Source: Candidula unifasciata
Lineage: Eukaryota > Mollusca > Gastropoda > Stylommatophora > Geomitridae
Length of the DNA: 64,000 nt
Assembly (NCBI GenBank): GCA_905116865.2
Contig: CAJHNH020003135.1
Span: forward strand, 549,903-613,902
Reading direction: 5' to 3'
Notes under the pieces: generated by a model
Seen by the model: the letters and a program-made list of their open reading frames with translations, nothing else
What the model was told of the DNA's origin: nothing
The model's database searches: none
In this document: positions 13,301-28,300 of the stretch, piece after piece
Position numbering within the stretch: the stretch's first letter is position 1
Layout: every line of letters starts with the position of its first letter
Made by a program: the position numbers and the translations under genes

Positions 13301-16300
13301 GATATCCCTCCATGCCATCATTTCAGCCCATCCAGCATCATCTCTCTTGGTCTTCCTCTACCCTTTTTTCCACTGATCTTTCCAGTTGTCACAATGTTCT
13401 CCAATGCCTCTCTTCTCATTATGTGGCCAAAGAACAGTGTTTATCTCCTTCTTACTACCACCACTTACCTCTTAGCATTTCACTGTCAGGGAGTCTTAAC
13501 TATTCTGTGAACATCAACATGTTGGCTGACCTTGCCACTAATGCCAGGTAGAAGACAAATAAAGATGTTAAAATAAGATTTTAAAAAAATGAACAGTGAC
13601 AGCTTTTATAGCACTGAGATACGTGGAAATCGAAAGATTCATCAAATATATAGTAAACCCACCAAGCATTAGCATTTATGACTATGAGCTGTTGGTTGTA
13701 CATGAGTTTGAATACCTAGGCTCTTAAATTGGATATGATCTTTCCCGAGCTGTAGAACTAAACAGACGAATAGGAAAGGCTTCTGCAATGCATTCCAAAC
13801 TCACAGAAAGAGTGAAAAGAGTGTGGTGAAACAAGAACTTACAGAAAGGACCCAAATTAAAGTTTATGAAGCTTACATCCTGAGTACACTCCTTTTACGA
13901 CAGTGAAAGATTAAATACCTTCCACAGGCAGTGTATGAGACACATTAATGGTTTATCTTGGTGAGACTTTGTTCCCTAGGAATGTTTACTCACAAGAGCA
14001 GGAATGCCAACAATGTACTTTCTACTGAAACAAAGAAAGATGCCTGCATTAGTTGTGACATGTCTCTTGCATGGAGGTCTGTCGCATTCCGAAGGGTCTC
14101 CTTATGGTGAACTGGTGACAGGGATAAGCCCAGGAAGGCCAAAGCTACGCTATAAGGACACATGCAGACATGGCCTGAAAAGATATCAACAGGACACAGA
14201 CACTTGGGAAATACCAGCTGCAGACCGACACCTTTGGTGGCAAACAGAGAAAGACGAACTGTCGCAATTTGAAAGAGGCTAGATGCAGAAAGCTATAGAG
14301 AGGAGACGTCTGAGAGAAAATCAGCCCCAGAATGATAGAGTATCAATGTTTTTATGTGGACACTGTGGGAGAGACTGTCACTCCCGCATTGGACTTTACA
14401 GTCATAGTGGACGCTGTTCTAAAACCAGTGACACACCTCCATGGTCCCCAAGGGCCGATGTTGCCATTATCACATAAAGATTATTTTTTGTTTTGCGCTG
14501 CTGCTGATGCTGCTGCTTCTTCTTCTTCTCCTCCTCCTCCTTTTTCTTCTTCTCCATCAACTTTCTTGTTATCCTCACAAATGTTTGAGCTAATGATGCT
14601 TCCACAAGAAAGGAATACTTCAGCATGTGTGTCACTGATTTCTAAAATTGTGGCAGAAGATGCAGATGCTGGGTAGGACATACATTTAGGATGCCAGATA
14701 GTTCATACATTCAAGATGCCAGATAGGACATACAATCAGGATGCAAGATAGGACATACATTCAGGATGTCAGATAGTTCATACATTCAGGATGCCAGATA
14801 GTTCATACATTCAGGATGTCAGATAGTTCATACATTCAGGATGTCAGATAGTTCATACATTCAGGATGCCAGATAGGACATACAATAAGGATGCCAGATA
14901 GTTCATACATTCAGGATGCCAGATAGTTCATACATTCAGGATGTCAGATAGTTCATACATTCAGGATGCCAGATAGTTCATACATTCAGGATGCCAGATA
15001 GGACATACAATAAGGATGCCAGATAGTTCATACATTCAGGATGCCAGATAGTTCATACATTCAGGATGTCAGATAGTTCATACATTCAGGATGCCAGATA
15101 GGACATACATTCAGGATGCCAGATAGTTCATACATTCAGGATGCCAGATAGGACATACATTCAGGATGCCAGATAGGACATACATTCAGGATGCCAGATA
15201 GGACATACATTCAGGATGCCAGATAGGACATACATTCAGGATGCCAGATAGGACATACAATCAGGATGCCAGCTAAAACATACATCAGGGTGCCAGTTAG
15301 GATATACATTAGGGATACCAGGTTACTCAGTTCACAAGCCTTTTCATAAGTTTTGCCACCTCAAGCTGTTTATTGTATGTTTGTTGTTAAGTTTGCAGTG
15401 TCTCTATTTATAATTTTCAAAATGGTTCCTATTTAACATCTCAAGGGGTCCATGTGGGTCACCTGGGTGGAGCCCTGACTGGGTATGGATTTTCTCCAGC
15501 AGTTCTGAATGCAGCAAGAATAGGTTTGCCTCTGACAGCCAATATGGGCGGTTCAGTGATTCTTGTGTCTAACCTTGATGAGGAGGTAAGAACCTTGACC
15601 TTGCTACAGCTAGTTGTAATATAATTAAAATGTGGAAATGCTATGCCTTAATGAAACAAAAAATATTTGTATCTTTTTCTTCTTCCTCTTTGCATTTACG
15701 GGCTGAAAAATTTGATTGTTCATTGGCTTATGGACTTTTTTTTTCCAGATCCTGCATTTTGTGTGCTCATCCATGTTAAAGATTTGGCCTATTTGTGTGC
15801 AGACTGTTGGTTCCCCACTTCTCAGGCAGATGTCACTTTGACTCGAAAGGAGGCAGTAGGTCTGTTCTGGTTTTGCCCCCACAATGAGACCCCAGAATTC
15901 ACACAGGAAATTGTGAAACATTCAAAACTATGCCGTAACATGGTTATACAAACTTTATATTTTCAGGCTGAAACAAACAAGTTATAGTCTGATTATTTGT
16001 AGTGATTTTAAAATCTTTTCAGATATAAATTTCATGTTTTATTTATAATTTATGACAAGAATGCTGACCAAGAACGATTCTAGTGGTCATTTGAGTTGGA
16101 GAAACATTACAGCTTATGTGTATCAACATGACACATGATAATGATGATGATGATGAATCAGTATCAAGCTGGTGATTGTAACTGTCCGAGATTTTCTGAT
16201 GCTTGTTTGATGAGATTTGGGGTTCTGTTGAAAACTTCCTGCCTCTAGGGTGGTCTGAAACCAGGATCATCGGATGATGATGACGCTACCAGAGTTTTTA

Positions 16301-19300
16301 CTGTTTCAAGAAAATCCTGACAAATTACTGATGTTATTTATACTATTGCTTTAGATTGTTCCATATTCTATGAAACAGCATGCTTGTTATTTTCAGCTCT
16401 TGATGTTTAAAATTTTTTTGCTTCTGTAATGCTAAATAATTACTTACGTTGTATTTGCACTATTAGTTTATGTTAACAATTTTAATTTTATATCTGTTTA
16501 GTCATTGTAGAAAGGAAATGGTCAGTTTAACTCATGAATTGGATCTAAATTATGTTATATTTTAAGCATTTCGAAACCTTTCATGAAATTACTTTAACCC
16601 TCTCGCTCTGGGAACACGGAAATAATGGGTAATGAATTCTAGAAAAAAACCTTTACAAAACAATAATTCTACACAGTTCACTAATACATCCCTAATACAT
16701 TTATTTATCTACATTAAAAATTTTTTATTAATTTCAAAATATATAAAGTTATATGAAGGAAGTAATTAATACACAACAATGAGGAAAGCATTAATTGAAT
16801 ACATTCCCCAAGACACTATAAATATGTATCAGGTCCTTAATGCCATGACCCCATGACCTATATCACTGAGGTTTAAGTAAAGCCCCCTAAATGCTATACT
16901 TAGTTATTGTGTTTATAGCCTGACCTCCCTACATCTGCAGACATGTAAACAGCCAGTAGCATTAACTGCGCATGTATTAAAAAGGTCAGTTTAGACAAGT
17001 CAGAAAAGTGACATTTAAGGGGAACTGGATCCAATCAGAAGCGAAAGGGTTTAGAATGCTTTGACCTTGACATATATCTTTGTAGAAGTTCACTTTTGAT
17101 ATTTCATGTACCACTCTAACATATTTTTGTTTTATTTCTCTACTCTGAATCCTCCCGCATTAATTACCAAAACCTTCGCTTAACCCCACTCTACTCCGCT
17201 CCACTGCACTTCCTGTTTAACAACTTTACTGTGGCTGTGATGGGACCGAACCACTTTCTGGGGGGCATCTGGCTGACCTTTTGTGTGCTACATGGCTGAA
17301 ATCTCCGATCATCACTAAAAAATAAATAAATACACGTTTGGTCCTGCTATCCCAGATGTCAACGCCTGATGCTCTTTTCACTCTATTTGGTATGTGTAAC
17401 CTTTCTTTTTCAAGATTTATTTATTTGCTTATACATGTTCCTTTGGTTGTAAATTATTGTTTTGGCAAATCTGTAAATGATGACCCTAAGGGATGCGATC
17501 TATTGGAAGATGAAAATACTTAAAATTTGTGACCATAGGGGACATAATCCAATGTTTGGGTAATTTCACATAATAATATTCTTTGATATTTAATATTGTT
17601 TGAGATTATGGTTAAGGTTAATCCTAACCCAAACCCTAACCTGAAACAATATTAAATATCAAAGAACACTATTATGTGAATGTACACAAACAATGGATTG
17701 TGTCCCTTAGGGTCACCTTAAACAAACAATAGAATTGCATCCCTTAGGGTCGCCATTTCAAGTATTGCCATTATTTNNNNNNNNNNNNNNNNNATATTTA
17801 AAATTCAAAGATTTATAATAGAAGTAACAACTTATTTTAGACCAGGAGGAGAAACTAAAACTGGCTGGGTACTGAGAGGGTTTTAGTATGCTTCGGCCAA
17901 ACTCTGCCATTGCTGGTCCCAAGCCTGAATAAGAAAGGAGAAGGGTTGGGAATGGGGCCAGCATCTCCACCATGTAAGAAATAACCTTGCTACAGAAACT
18001 CATAGGGAGTCGCCATAGCAGAGCGGCTAGACGCCCGCTACAGATCAGAAGGTCTAGGGTTTGCTCCCTGGCAGAGCCGGACTTTAAAAAAAATTACCTT
18101 GGCTCCCAGGTCGACCCAGACTTGAGTGGGTACCAGGTGCAGTTATGGGAAATAACGGCGGCCAGCATGATGCTAACCACATCACCCATCTTGTGCTGAT
18201 TGGTCTAAAAAATATAAGTCTAACCCTATATGCCCTATACACCTAAAGGCGTGGAAAAGGGTCCATTACTTTACTTACAGAAACTCAAACAGAACTGCCT
18301 AACAGGCACTTAACTTGGCCACAAATGGATTGCCTGAACGAAGGCATCTAAAAGAAATTTATGAAGAACATGGATTAGGGAGGCTACTGGATTTTTCTTC
18401 TGCAAAATATAAAAAGTATGAGAACACATGGCACACATGAGGGGATCCACTTAAAGAGTTAATCATACATCATGTTTTTCTTTAAATGAAACAGTTATTT
18501 AAAGATGATCATGTCTGAGTGTTACACAATATCACTAGATATTTCTTTCAATGTGTAATTTATTTCTGCAGCTGCTTTCCCCCATTTGTCATCTCAAATC
18601 TCAAAAAATATATGCATCTATGCATCTATGCTTTTCAATACTGATGATTATGTTATTGATTCTTTACTGCTAGTTAATATCATCCAGCTCTTATTCCTGG
18701 TTTTTTTTAATGTTCTGCTTTAATCTTTCCCTTCTGTAAGTTTATTGGTTTCAGTGTTTCTGTTGATACTGATCTAAATAACTTGTTTATTTTCGGCATT
18801 CATCCTTACATAAGTATTTGAAATGTTGTGTTGTGGTTTACAGCTAGGTTGCGATATCTGCATCTTTCAGCCCAACATATCCAATTTCACTAAACCCCTA
18901 TTTAGTCACCTTTTAGGACTTGCCTGAGGAGCGGCTGGCTGAACGGTTAGAATGCTGGGTTCTCGTGCGGGAGATCCGGATTTGAATCCTTGGTAAGGCT
19001 GGGGATTTTTTCCTTTGGGGGCAGAATAAAATCCTCACCTGCACAGTCATGGTGACAGCACTAGCCATCCATCCGTAAATCCTCGGGCTCAAACCCCCCC
19101 CCCCCCCCCAGCCTACACTGCAAAAAGTCTTATATAAAGGCAGTAATTCACAGTTTAGGACTTGCCTACTAAAGAACAGTGTGCATACCCCCCACCCCCT
19201 TTTTTTTCCCTCCTGAACTCACATGGGAATAACTCTGACTTACTTGCTAACATTGTAGATTGTTTGAGTTGTAACCATCCATCATTGCTCTATAGGAGTC

Positions 19301-22300
19301 TATGGAGATGTACAGAGAGTGAAAGTTTTGTTCAACAAAAAAGACAACGCCCTCATACAAATGGCTGACCCCCATCAAGCACAGCTAGGTGAGTCTTATC
19401 TGTAAGTCTGATGACAAATTAAATTTGTCAGCCTGATGTTGATATGAATAACAAGTAAAAAAAAAAGATAATAAACATATTGTTATGTACTTTGGCTCTC
19501 CTTTGAATAACGGTCCCAAATGATCTACGCAGAAAGTTAACCCAAACAGAGCCTCACTCATATTTAAAATTCGCATTTCTTTTGCGGTGAATCAACCGTG
19601 TCAAAAGTAGATTAATTGTGCACGACATTTTCACGAAACGCAACAGATTTTTTTACGACGATTACACAGCGGCAAAACTAGGATTAACTAAGGACGAAAA
19701 AAATTAGCGACACGTGAGAATACTCCCGATAGCGCTATCCTACGACAGGGCCTGAGTTATATGTAAGTTGCGGACCGCTTTTCGCTGACTATAGTGCCAC
19801 ATCCGAGAGTATTCCCTGCGCCGCTACGCGTGGGGTGGAAGGGGCTAAACTAGATGGCTAGGACTCATGAGCAGCAGCTACCGCAGCTTCTGCAGCTTTC
19901 CCCAATATATTTGCTCATGAGTCCCAGCCATCTAGTTTTGCCCCTTCCTCGCCGTGTGTAGCGGCACGGGGGATACTCTCGGAGGTGGCACTATAGTCGC
20001 CGGAAAAAAGTCTACAATTTACAGGAGCTACTTCTTCTGTCAGAAGTACCAGCGTGCTCGCATTTGCAACGGTCAAGTGGTGGTCCGGATAGTGGAGCGC
20101 CATCGTTGCGGCTGCTGGTTTGAAGTTGTCCCAAGGCGACATGCGCGTACATTAAACCGCACATTTACATCATGTCTCGCCCGGAACGAGAATCGCGGAC
20201 AAGTCGTGCTGAGTTACAATGGCGGAGAGCGGGTCAGAACAGATATTCGCTCACTATTTGCAACTTCTGTGCTACAATTTTCACATATAAAGGATTTAAT
20301 TTTCGGTAAGTAGTAGACTTTGCCCTTTTCCTCACACTTTTCGTTCCTAATTTTTTCAGAGTTACAGCTTTTAAATGTTTGTAGGGCAGGACGTAATGAG
20401 GCTCTGTTTGGGTTAACTTTCTGCGTAGATCATTTGGGACCGTTATTCAAAGGAGAGCCGTATTTTTTTATGTAATGGTTCTAAATTCGGTCACCATGCA
20501 AAGTAATTTCCGGATGTGATAGTGCTGTAAATACTACTATTACTAGTCAGCAACCAAAATCTACCTGAAATGGAAACTGATCTTCTCTCCTTAAGGAAAA
20601 CTAAATTATATTTATAAAAATGTTGATTGGCTCTACTTTTCAAGATATATGCTACTAGTTTATTTAATTACGGGCCGTTTACATAGATGGCACAGCTGTT
20701 GTGGGCAATGGCATTATTTGTTTCTAATGACCAGTTAAATGTAACTAGAAGTTCTTATTTGTGAAAATGTCATATTTGTAATGGTTATATTATGCTGAAT
20801 ATATTTAACGGAAAATGACCATCTGCGCAGTCCTTTAAAGAAAGAACAATTTAATACTAAATGAAAAGCAAATGACATTTTTATATTCACCAACTAAATA
20901 ACATAGTTCTACAAAATGTTACTCCAGCTGAATAAAATAGTTCCTCTGAATAAAAAAAAAAATTTAATCTGAGCACATGCAAGCAAGACCCAACATCTGA
21001 GTCTGGAGTCAAGGGCCATTAATACACGAGCAGCGCCGCCAGAAAACAATGGCCCGATAACACACTAAATCTGTCGGCATCTGTGGTATAGGTGTTGCAA
21101 ACGTGCTTTTTAATGTCGAGGTGCTGGGTTTGATCCCAGCTGCAGACGGTTTGTCTTGTGTTGGTTTCAAAAGTGGTACCAAAAGCAACCGTAAACAAAA
21201 AGTTGCTGGGGTTAACTGATTCTGCAGCATCCTGTAAAGGATACGCAACTAACTTTAACACAAAAATCCATTTTCTGAAGAAATTTGATTATTTGTGAAT
21301 GTAAACCTGTAGCAGAAAATGTCAAGAGAACTAAGAACTAAACATGGTTGGCACCATGATGACACCACCCACCAAGTTCCAGCTGATGTGTTAAAAAATG
21401 GGTTTAGCACCATATATCCAGTGGGAGCCGCCTTTGTGTAGTGGCTAGATACTTGCCTGTGGATCTGACAGTTGATGGATGGTTCAAATCCACATAGGGC
21501 TGGGCTTTTTCAAACATGACCTTGGCTGCCAGGTGGATCCAGCCTTAAATGAGTACCAGGTAAAGTCCTGGGAAGCAAAGGCAACTGAGCTCATTACCTA
21601 TCAAGGGCCTATTGATCTATAAAATATGAGTGTTTTCATATGCCCAGTGTGCCACTGGTGTGTAAAGGGACCTTTACATCTCATATACCCAATGCACCAG
21701 TGTTGTGAAAAAGAAGCATTTCTATGAACATTATAAAAGGAACAAAACATGCTTTATAATTACTGATCTGTAAATTGTGCCAGTGCATTAAGCTCAAAGA
21801 ATGAATCAACTGCTGCCAGAAACATTCAACACTCATGTCTGGACAGAAATTCCAGAGAAATTAGACTAAAAAGCTCAACAAAATGGGGAAGCAGAAAAAC
21901 GTGCACAAAACAACTCTGCTTCCCCATTTTGTTAAACTTTTCAGTCTAATTTCTCTGGAATTCCTGTGTATAAGCTTGACTGCAGTCACCCCCACATTTT
22001 CACCATGTCTGGACAGAGTAACCACACATCCTGTTTTCTCAGGGACAGGTGCGTTTTTTTTTAAAGATGTGTCCTGGCCGACCCATCGGTACTGCAAAAA
22101 ATGCCTGTTGTCCCGTTCTATAGCAATTTATGAAATAGCTCAAGAACAGAACATATTCTAGAACAGATACTTTTAATGCCTGATGTGTGTTGATGGGAAG
22201 GGTCCTTGCAGCAGATTTTTTTATTTCTTAGCGACAATTCTTCTTCTTTTAATACCTTTGTTGAGCTAGTAATTAACACTTGCAGCCTGGTGACCTAGAA

Positions 22301-25300
22301 AAAAATTGGAATGGGGCACTGACTTGTTTGGGATGTCCCATTTTTTAGTTCAAAATATTCATTGGTTGTCAGATTTTCAGCTGAAAATATTGTGGTAAAT
22401 ATAGTGACGACTGGAAAGATTACTGGTGAAAGAGGCAGAGTCACACCAAGAGAAAGGATGGTGGATGGCTTAAGACAGCGGCATGGAGGAATATCATCAA
22501 CGGAATTGATCCAGAACACCAAGACTGAGATCTGTGGAGATAATTGAATGCCTACGCCAGCTAGCAGTCGCTTGATAACGATGAGGATGATGATGATGAT
22601 GATGATGATGATGTTGAATGTTATGGTCACAGATTGATTGAATGAATTACATACATAAGATGCATTCTATGTTAGGCAACTGAGTCACCTGTTCAACATT
22701 TCTTTTGCAGCAATCACATACCTGGATAAGGCCAGGGTCTGGGGCCGACAGATTCGTGTAGCTCAGTCCAAGCACCAGCTTGTTCAGATGCCTAAGGAAG
22801 GACAGTCAGTAAGTGACTCTCTTATGTCCAGAAATAATCTTTGGCTGCAGACGCAAACCCCTCCAACAACAGCAACAACAAAATGGTAGCATCTTCGACT
22901 TCTTCTATGAGCAGTCTCCTGTACTTATAGTTCTTACTTCTGCTGCTTCTTCTTCTTTAGCATTCTGAGCCTGTGAGGTTTCTTGCTGCAGACATTACCC
23001 ACCTCCGTTCATCTCTATGGTTGGTCTTCTCTTTCTAACTGGTGACACCAAGGGTTTGTAGGTCTGTCTGGATATCTTCTCTACATCCTCTTCTTGGTCT
23101 GCTTCATGGTCTATGACCATTCAACTCCCTTGTGTATGCAGTTTTTACCTTTCTGTCTCAAAAGTTCTTTAATGTTCCAGTTTCGTTGTCCATTTAAATC
23201 CATCCAAAATCAAGGCTTAGATATCTGTTTTGTGACAAAATAAAGTTTTATGAAGGTAGGGGTGTAGGCCTACTTTAACCCCCAACCTGGAGGACCAGGA
23301 TGTCTGTTCTCTACCCTTTGACCTTTCCAGCTTGGCAGGCCCTGCTGGTTGCTACATAGCTCTCAGGGTCATTAAAAAACACAAGCTCACCCAAAACTAA
23401 ATAACTAAATTACACCCATCAGTCAGGAGAACCATGATCCTATTGGTGTTTGAGACTAATTCTAAGTAAAATAAACTTAGTTAGTCGAGGTGCCAACCTC
23501 ACTGCAGATAAGTCGCCTCCTAACTGCTTCGATCCTGTGCCAGTGAAAATGAAACAAAATGTCTTTCACTGTTCCATGAAAAAGACAACAAGTATAAATC
23601 CGTAGGGCTGCTGCCAAATATGCCAACACTAACAGTCCCACAACAGAACTGTAGCTGGCATAGATGGTCAGTCATGAAAGCCAACATTGCACCTGCAAAA
23701 ATATATGTCATCTGAACAGTCAGCCATCTACCAATTTAGTTTGAGTAAATACTTGAGCAAACAAGAAATGTGAAAAATTTGCCACTTTAGGCCAATCAAA
23801 TCAATATTTGCTATACTCATACATATTGATATACTCATACATATTTGCTATACTCATACACATTTGCTATACTCATACACATTTGCTATACTCATACACA
23901 TTTGCTATACTCATACACATTTGCTATACTCATACACATTTGCTATACTCATACATATTGCTATAATCATACATATTTTCTACACTCATACACATTTGCT
24001 ATACTCATACATATTGCTATAATCATACATATTTTCTATACTCATACACATTTGCTATACGCATACACATTTTCTATACTCATACACATTTGCTATACTC
24101 ATACACATTTGCTATACTCATACATATTTGCTATACTCATACACATTTGCTATACTCATACACATTTGCTATACTCATACACATTTTCTATACTCATACA
24201 CATTTGCTATACTCATACACATTTGCTATACTCATACACATTTGCTATACTCATACACATTTGCTATACTCATACATATTTGCTATACTCATACATATTT
24301 GCTATACTCATACACATTTGCTTTCCTCATACACATTTGCTATACTCATACATATTTGCTATACTCATACATATTTGCTATACTCATACATATTTGCTAT
24401 ACTCATACATATTTGCTATACTCATACATATTTGCTATACTCATACACATTTGCTTTACTCATACTTATTTGCTATACTCATACACATTTGCTTTACTCA
24501 TACATATTTGCTATACTCATACATATTTGCTATTCTCATACATATTTGCTATACTCATACATATTTGCTATACTCATACATATTTGCTATACTCATACAT
24601 ATTTGCTATACTCATACATATTTGCTATACTTATACATATTTGCTATACTCATACACATTTGCTTTACTCATATATATTTGCTATACTCATACACATTTG
24701 CTATACTCATACATATTTGCTATACTCATACATATTTGCTATACTCATACACATTTGCTTTACTCATACATATTGCTATAATCATAAATATTTGCTATAC
24801 TCATACACATTTTCTATACTCATACACATTTTCTATACTCATACACATTTTCTATACTCATACATATTTGCTATACTCATACACATTTTCTATACTCATA
24901 CACATTTGCTATACTCATACATATTTGCTATACTCACACACATTTGCTATACTCATACACATTTGCTATACTCATACATATTTGCTATACTCATACACAT
25001 CTGCTATACTCATACACATTTGCTTTACTCATACATATTTGCTATACTCACACATATTTGCTATACTCATACACATTTGCTATACTCATACATATTTGCT
25101 ATACTCATACACATTTGCTATACTTATACACATTTGCTTTCCTCATACACATTTGCTATACTCATACATATTTGCTATACTCATACACATTTGCTTTACT
25201 CATACATATTTGCTATACTCATACATATTTGCTATACTCATACACATTTGCTATACTCATACATATTTGCTATACTCGTACATATTTGCTATACTCATAC

Positions 25301-28300
25301 ATATTTGCTATACTCATACATATTTGCTATACTCATACATGATTTGATTGTTTCCTGTAGGACTCAGTCTGAGCCTCTGGCGTGCAGCAGCTAGCACACA
25401 TGCTTGCTGACCTCATGGTCATGTGTTTAAATCTCCCTAAAGTCAGTGATTTAAAAAAAGTAATAATAATTACACACTGCAAGCCACACTTCAACTACTT
25501 CTCTTATGGAAATCTGTATCTATGTACATACTATTTAACCTTTATAAATGACGACCGAGGACCTATGGATTTAGTTAAGTAACATCGGTTAGTTTTAGTA
25601 AAGCAACCCTGACTGTTGTCTCTTCACAGGATGCGGGCCTTACCAAAGAGTATGTGAACTCTCCACTTCACCGGTTCAAGCGGCCAGGATCCAAAAACTG
25701 CCAGAACATATTCCCTCCATCACAAGTCTTGCATTTGTCAAACATTCCGTAAGTTGACACATAATGCTTGCTTATAATTTGTTGTCCCCAATGACATCCT
25801 GGCACATCAGTCCGACCCATTCATGCTCTGATCTCTGGTGCAGCGGCTATTTTGGTGTATCCATGCTCAACTAACCCTGTAGGAGTTGATAAGTCGTGAT
25901 AACAGAAACTATGTTTCAAACTGTAGCTATATATACCTAATCGTAACTAATTTGTTTGTGAGTTTGTCCTCACTGATCTATAACAGTGATCAGTCTCCTG
26001 CCAGACAGTACATTGTATTTGTGTTGTTGTTGTTGTTGTTGTTGTTGATCTTTACCTAAACAATTGGAGAGATCCCAACTGTATTATTATGTCCAATTTA
26101 AAGGGTCCATACTATTTGACCTGTCCAGCCTGAGAGATCCCCAACTGCATATTAACCCTCTAACTAGCCTGAATCAACCAACAAATTAATCAGCCAACAA
26201 TTTATTTACTCATCGTTAATGTTCTGATAAAGAATATTCATTCCCATCCCATGCTACCAGTGCCACACCTGAAGACTCAAACAAAACATAACAGAAAATT
26301 AGTAACTATGGAAATTAGTAACTATGGAAATTAATAACTATGGAAATTAATAACTATGGAAATTAGTAACCATGGAAATGAGTAATCATGAAAATGAGGT
26401 GTGAGAAAGATTGTAAGAGTGACCAGAAGAGATAAAATCAGGAATGAAGTCATATGAGATAAAGTTGGCACAGAACTAGTTCTAAATTACATACAAAGAC
26501 AGCAAATCAAATGGTTTGCACACTTAGAGAGAATGCCTTCTGATGCAAGACATATAACAAAAGAGAAGAGAGACGTAGAGCAAGAGGTAGACCAAGAACA
26601 TGATGAGAAGATATCATCAGAGAACCTCTACAGCACCACAATGTGTTTATGGTCGAAGCAGCCAGAAGAGCACGAAGCAGGATCTTATATTTCCCTTGAC
26701 ACAATGGTAAAAGAGGACGCAGAGAAGAAGAAGAAGAAGAATATTCTGCAAATTTGTAAATATTTTAAATTATTTTTTTTTCCACACAATATTCCTCTTT
26801 TTTTTTTTTAACGGTGATGGAGGGTTGAGTTTGCAGAAAATAAGGCAGAAACCAACCTCAGTGGAGGAGGACACAAGACATTGAAGATGCTCTGACTATG
26901 AAAGCACACAGGGCTGGATAATAACCTAGAGAAGGAGAGACCTTCAGGCATGCCATGTAGAGAGTAACATTCTGTAAAGGACATGCTGATTGGTTGATTA
27001 GACTGATTACTTTTGTGTTCTATATTCTGATTTGTTGTTTCAGAGCCCATGTGACGGAAGAAAACCTCAGAGATTGGTTTAGCAAAAGTGGAACAGTCAC
27101 AGCCTTCAAATTTTTCCCGTAAGTCTTCTCTTCTTTTTATCTTCTTTTCTGGATTTGTCTGCACATCCAAAATTAATATTATTATTTTTTTTTATGTGAT
27201 ACTGTTTTTGAGAGATTGTTTGTAATCCAAAATAGCTCAGTGTGGATGTTTTTCTGTTGGGATATTGTTGTTTGTGTGGGTACTGGTGTTTGTGTGTGGG
27301 TACTGATGTTTGTTTGTGTGGGTACTGATGTTTGTGTGGGTACTGATGTTTGTTTGGGTATTGATGTTTGTGTGGGTATTGATGTTTGTTTGTGTGGGTA
27401 CTGATGTTTGTGTGGGTACTGATGTTTGTGTGGGTACTGATGTTTGGGTGGGTATTGATGTTTGTGTGGGTATTGATGTTTGTTTGTGTGGGTACTGATG
27501 TTTGTGTGGGTATTGATGTTTGTGTGGGTATTGATGTTAGTTTGTGTGGGTACTGATGTTTATTTGTAAAGGACATAACATGTCTGTGTGGGACATGATG
27601 GTTTCTCTGTGGGACATGATGGTTTCTCTGTGGGACATGATGTGTCTCTGTGGGACATGATGTGTCTCTATGGGACATGATGTGTCTCTATGGGACATGA
27701 TGTGTCTCTATGGGACATGATGCATCTCTATGGGACATGATGTGTATCTATGGGACATCATGTGTCTCTATGGGACATGATGTGTCTCTATGGGACATGA
27801 TGCATCTCTATGGGACATGATGCATCTCTATGGGACATGATGTGTCTCTATGGGACATGATGCGTCTCTATGGGACATGATGTGTCTCTATGGGACATGA
27901 TGCATCTCTATGGGACATGATGCGTCTCTATGGGACATGATGTGTCTCTATGGGACATGATGCATCTCTATGGGACATGATGCATCTCTATGGGACATGA
28001 TGTGTCTCTATGGGACATGATGTGTCTCTATGGGACATGATGTGTCTCTATGGGACATGATGCATCTCTATGGGACATGATGCGTCTCTATGGGACATGA
28101 TGCGTCTCTATGGGACATGATGCGTCTCTATGGGACATGATGCATCTCTATGGGACATGATGTGTCTCTATGGGACATGATGTGTCTCTATGGGACATGA
28201 TGCGTCTCTATGGGACATGATGCATCTCTATGGGACATGATGTGTCTCTATGGGACATGATGTGTCTCTATGGGACATGATGTGTCTCTATGGGACATGA

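Noticed and set aside
14402..14681. Glu/Lys-rich - strand and Ser-rich + strand frames
   Set aside because: Pyrimidine triplet microsatellite beside a LINE 3' end.
17618..17642. Telomere-like aaccctaacc string
   Set aside because: Only a short stretch in the loop of a foldback element, not a telomeric array.
18003..18075. Possible functional tRNA gene
   Set aside because: Box A and B are present, but no cloverleaf with paired acceptor stem. It is the head of a dispersed SINE.
20173..20313. Possible genuine first exon of a separate gene
   Set aside because: It lies wholly inside a TIR-bounded element, with no downstream exon or protein match. Noted as possible cargo only.
23845..25394. Open frames of 500, 434, 217 and 132 residues
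   Set aside because: Products of the 19-bp array: no stop in any frame and a unit not divisible by three. Same repetitive protein in all three frames.
27106..27678. 190-residue - strand frame rich in His/Gln/Thr
   Set aside because: It overlaps an authentic PTBP exon antisense and consists mostly of the 18- and 20-bp arrays.
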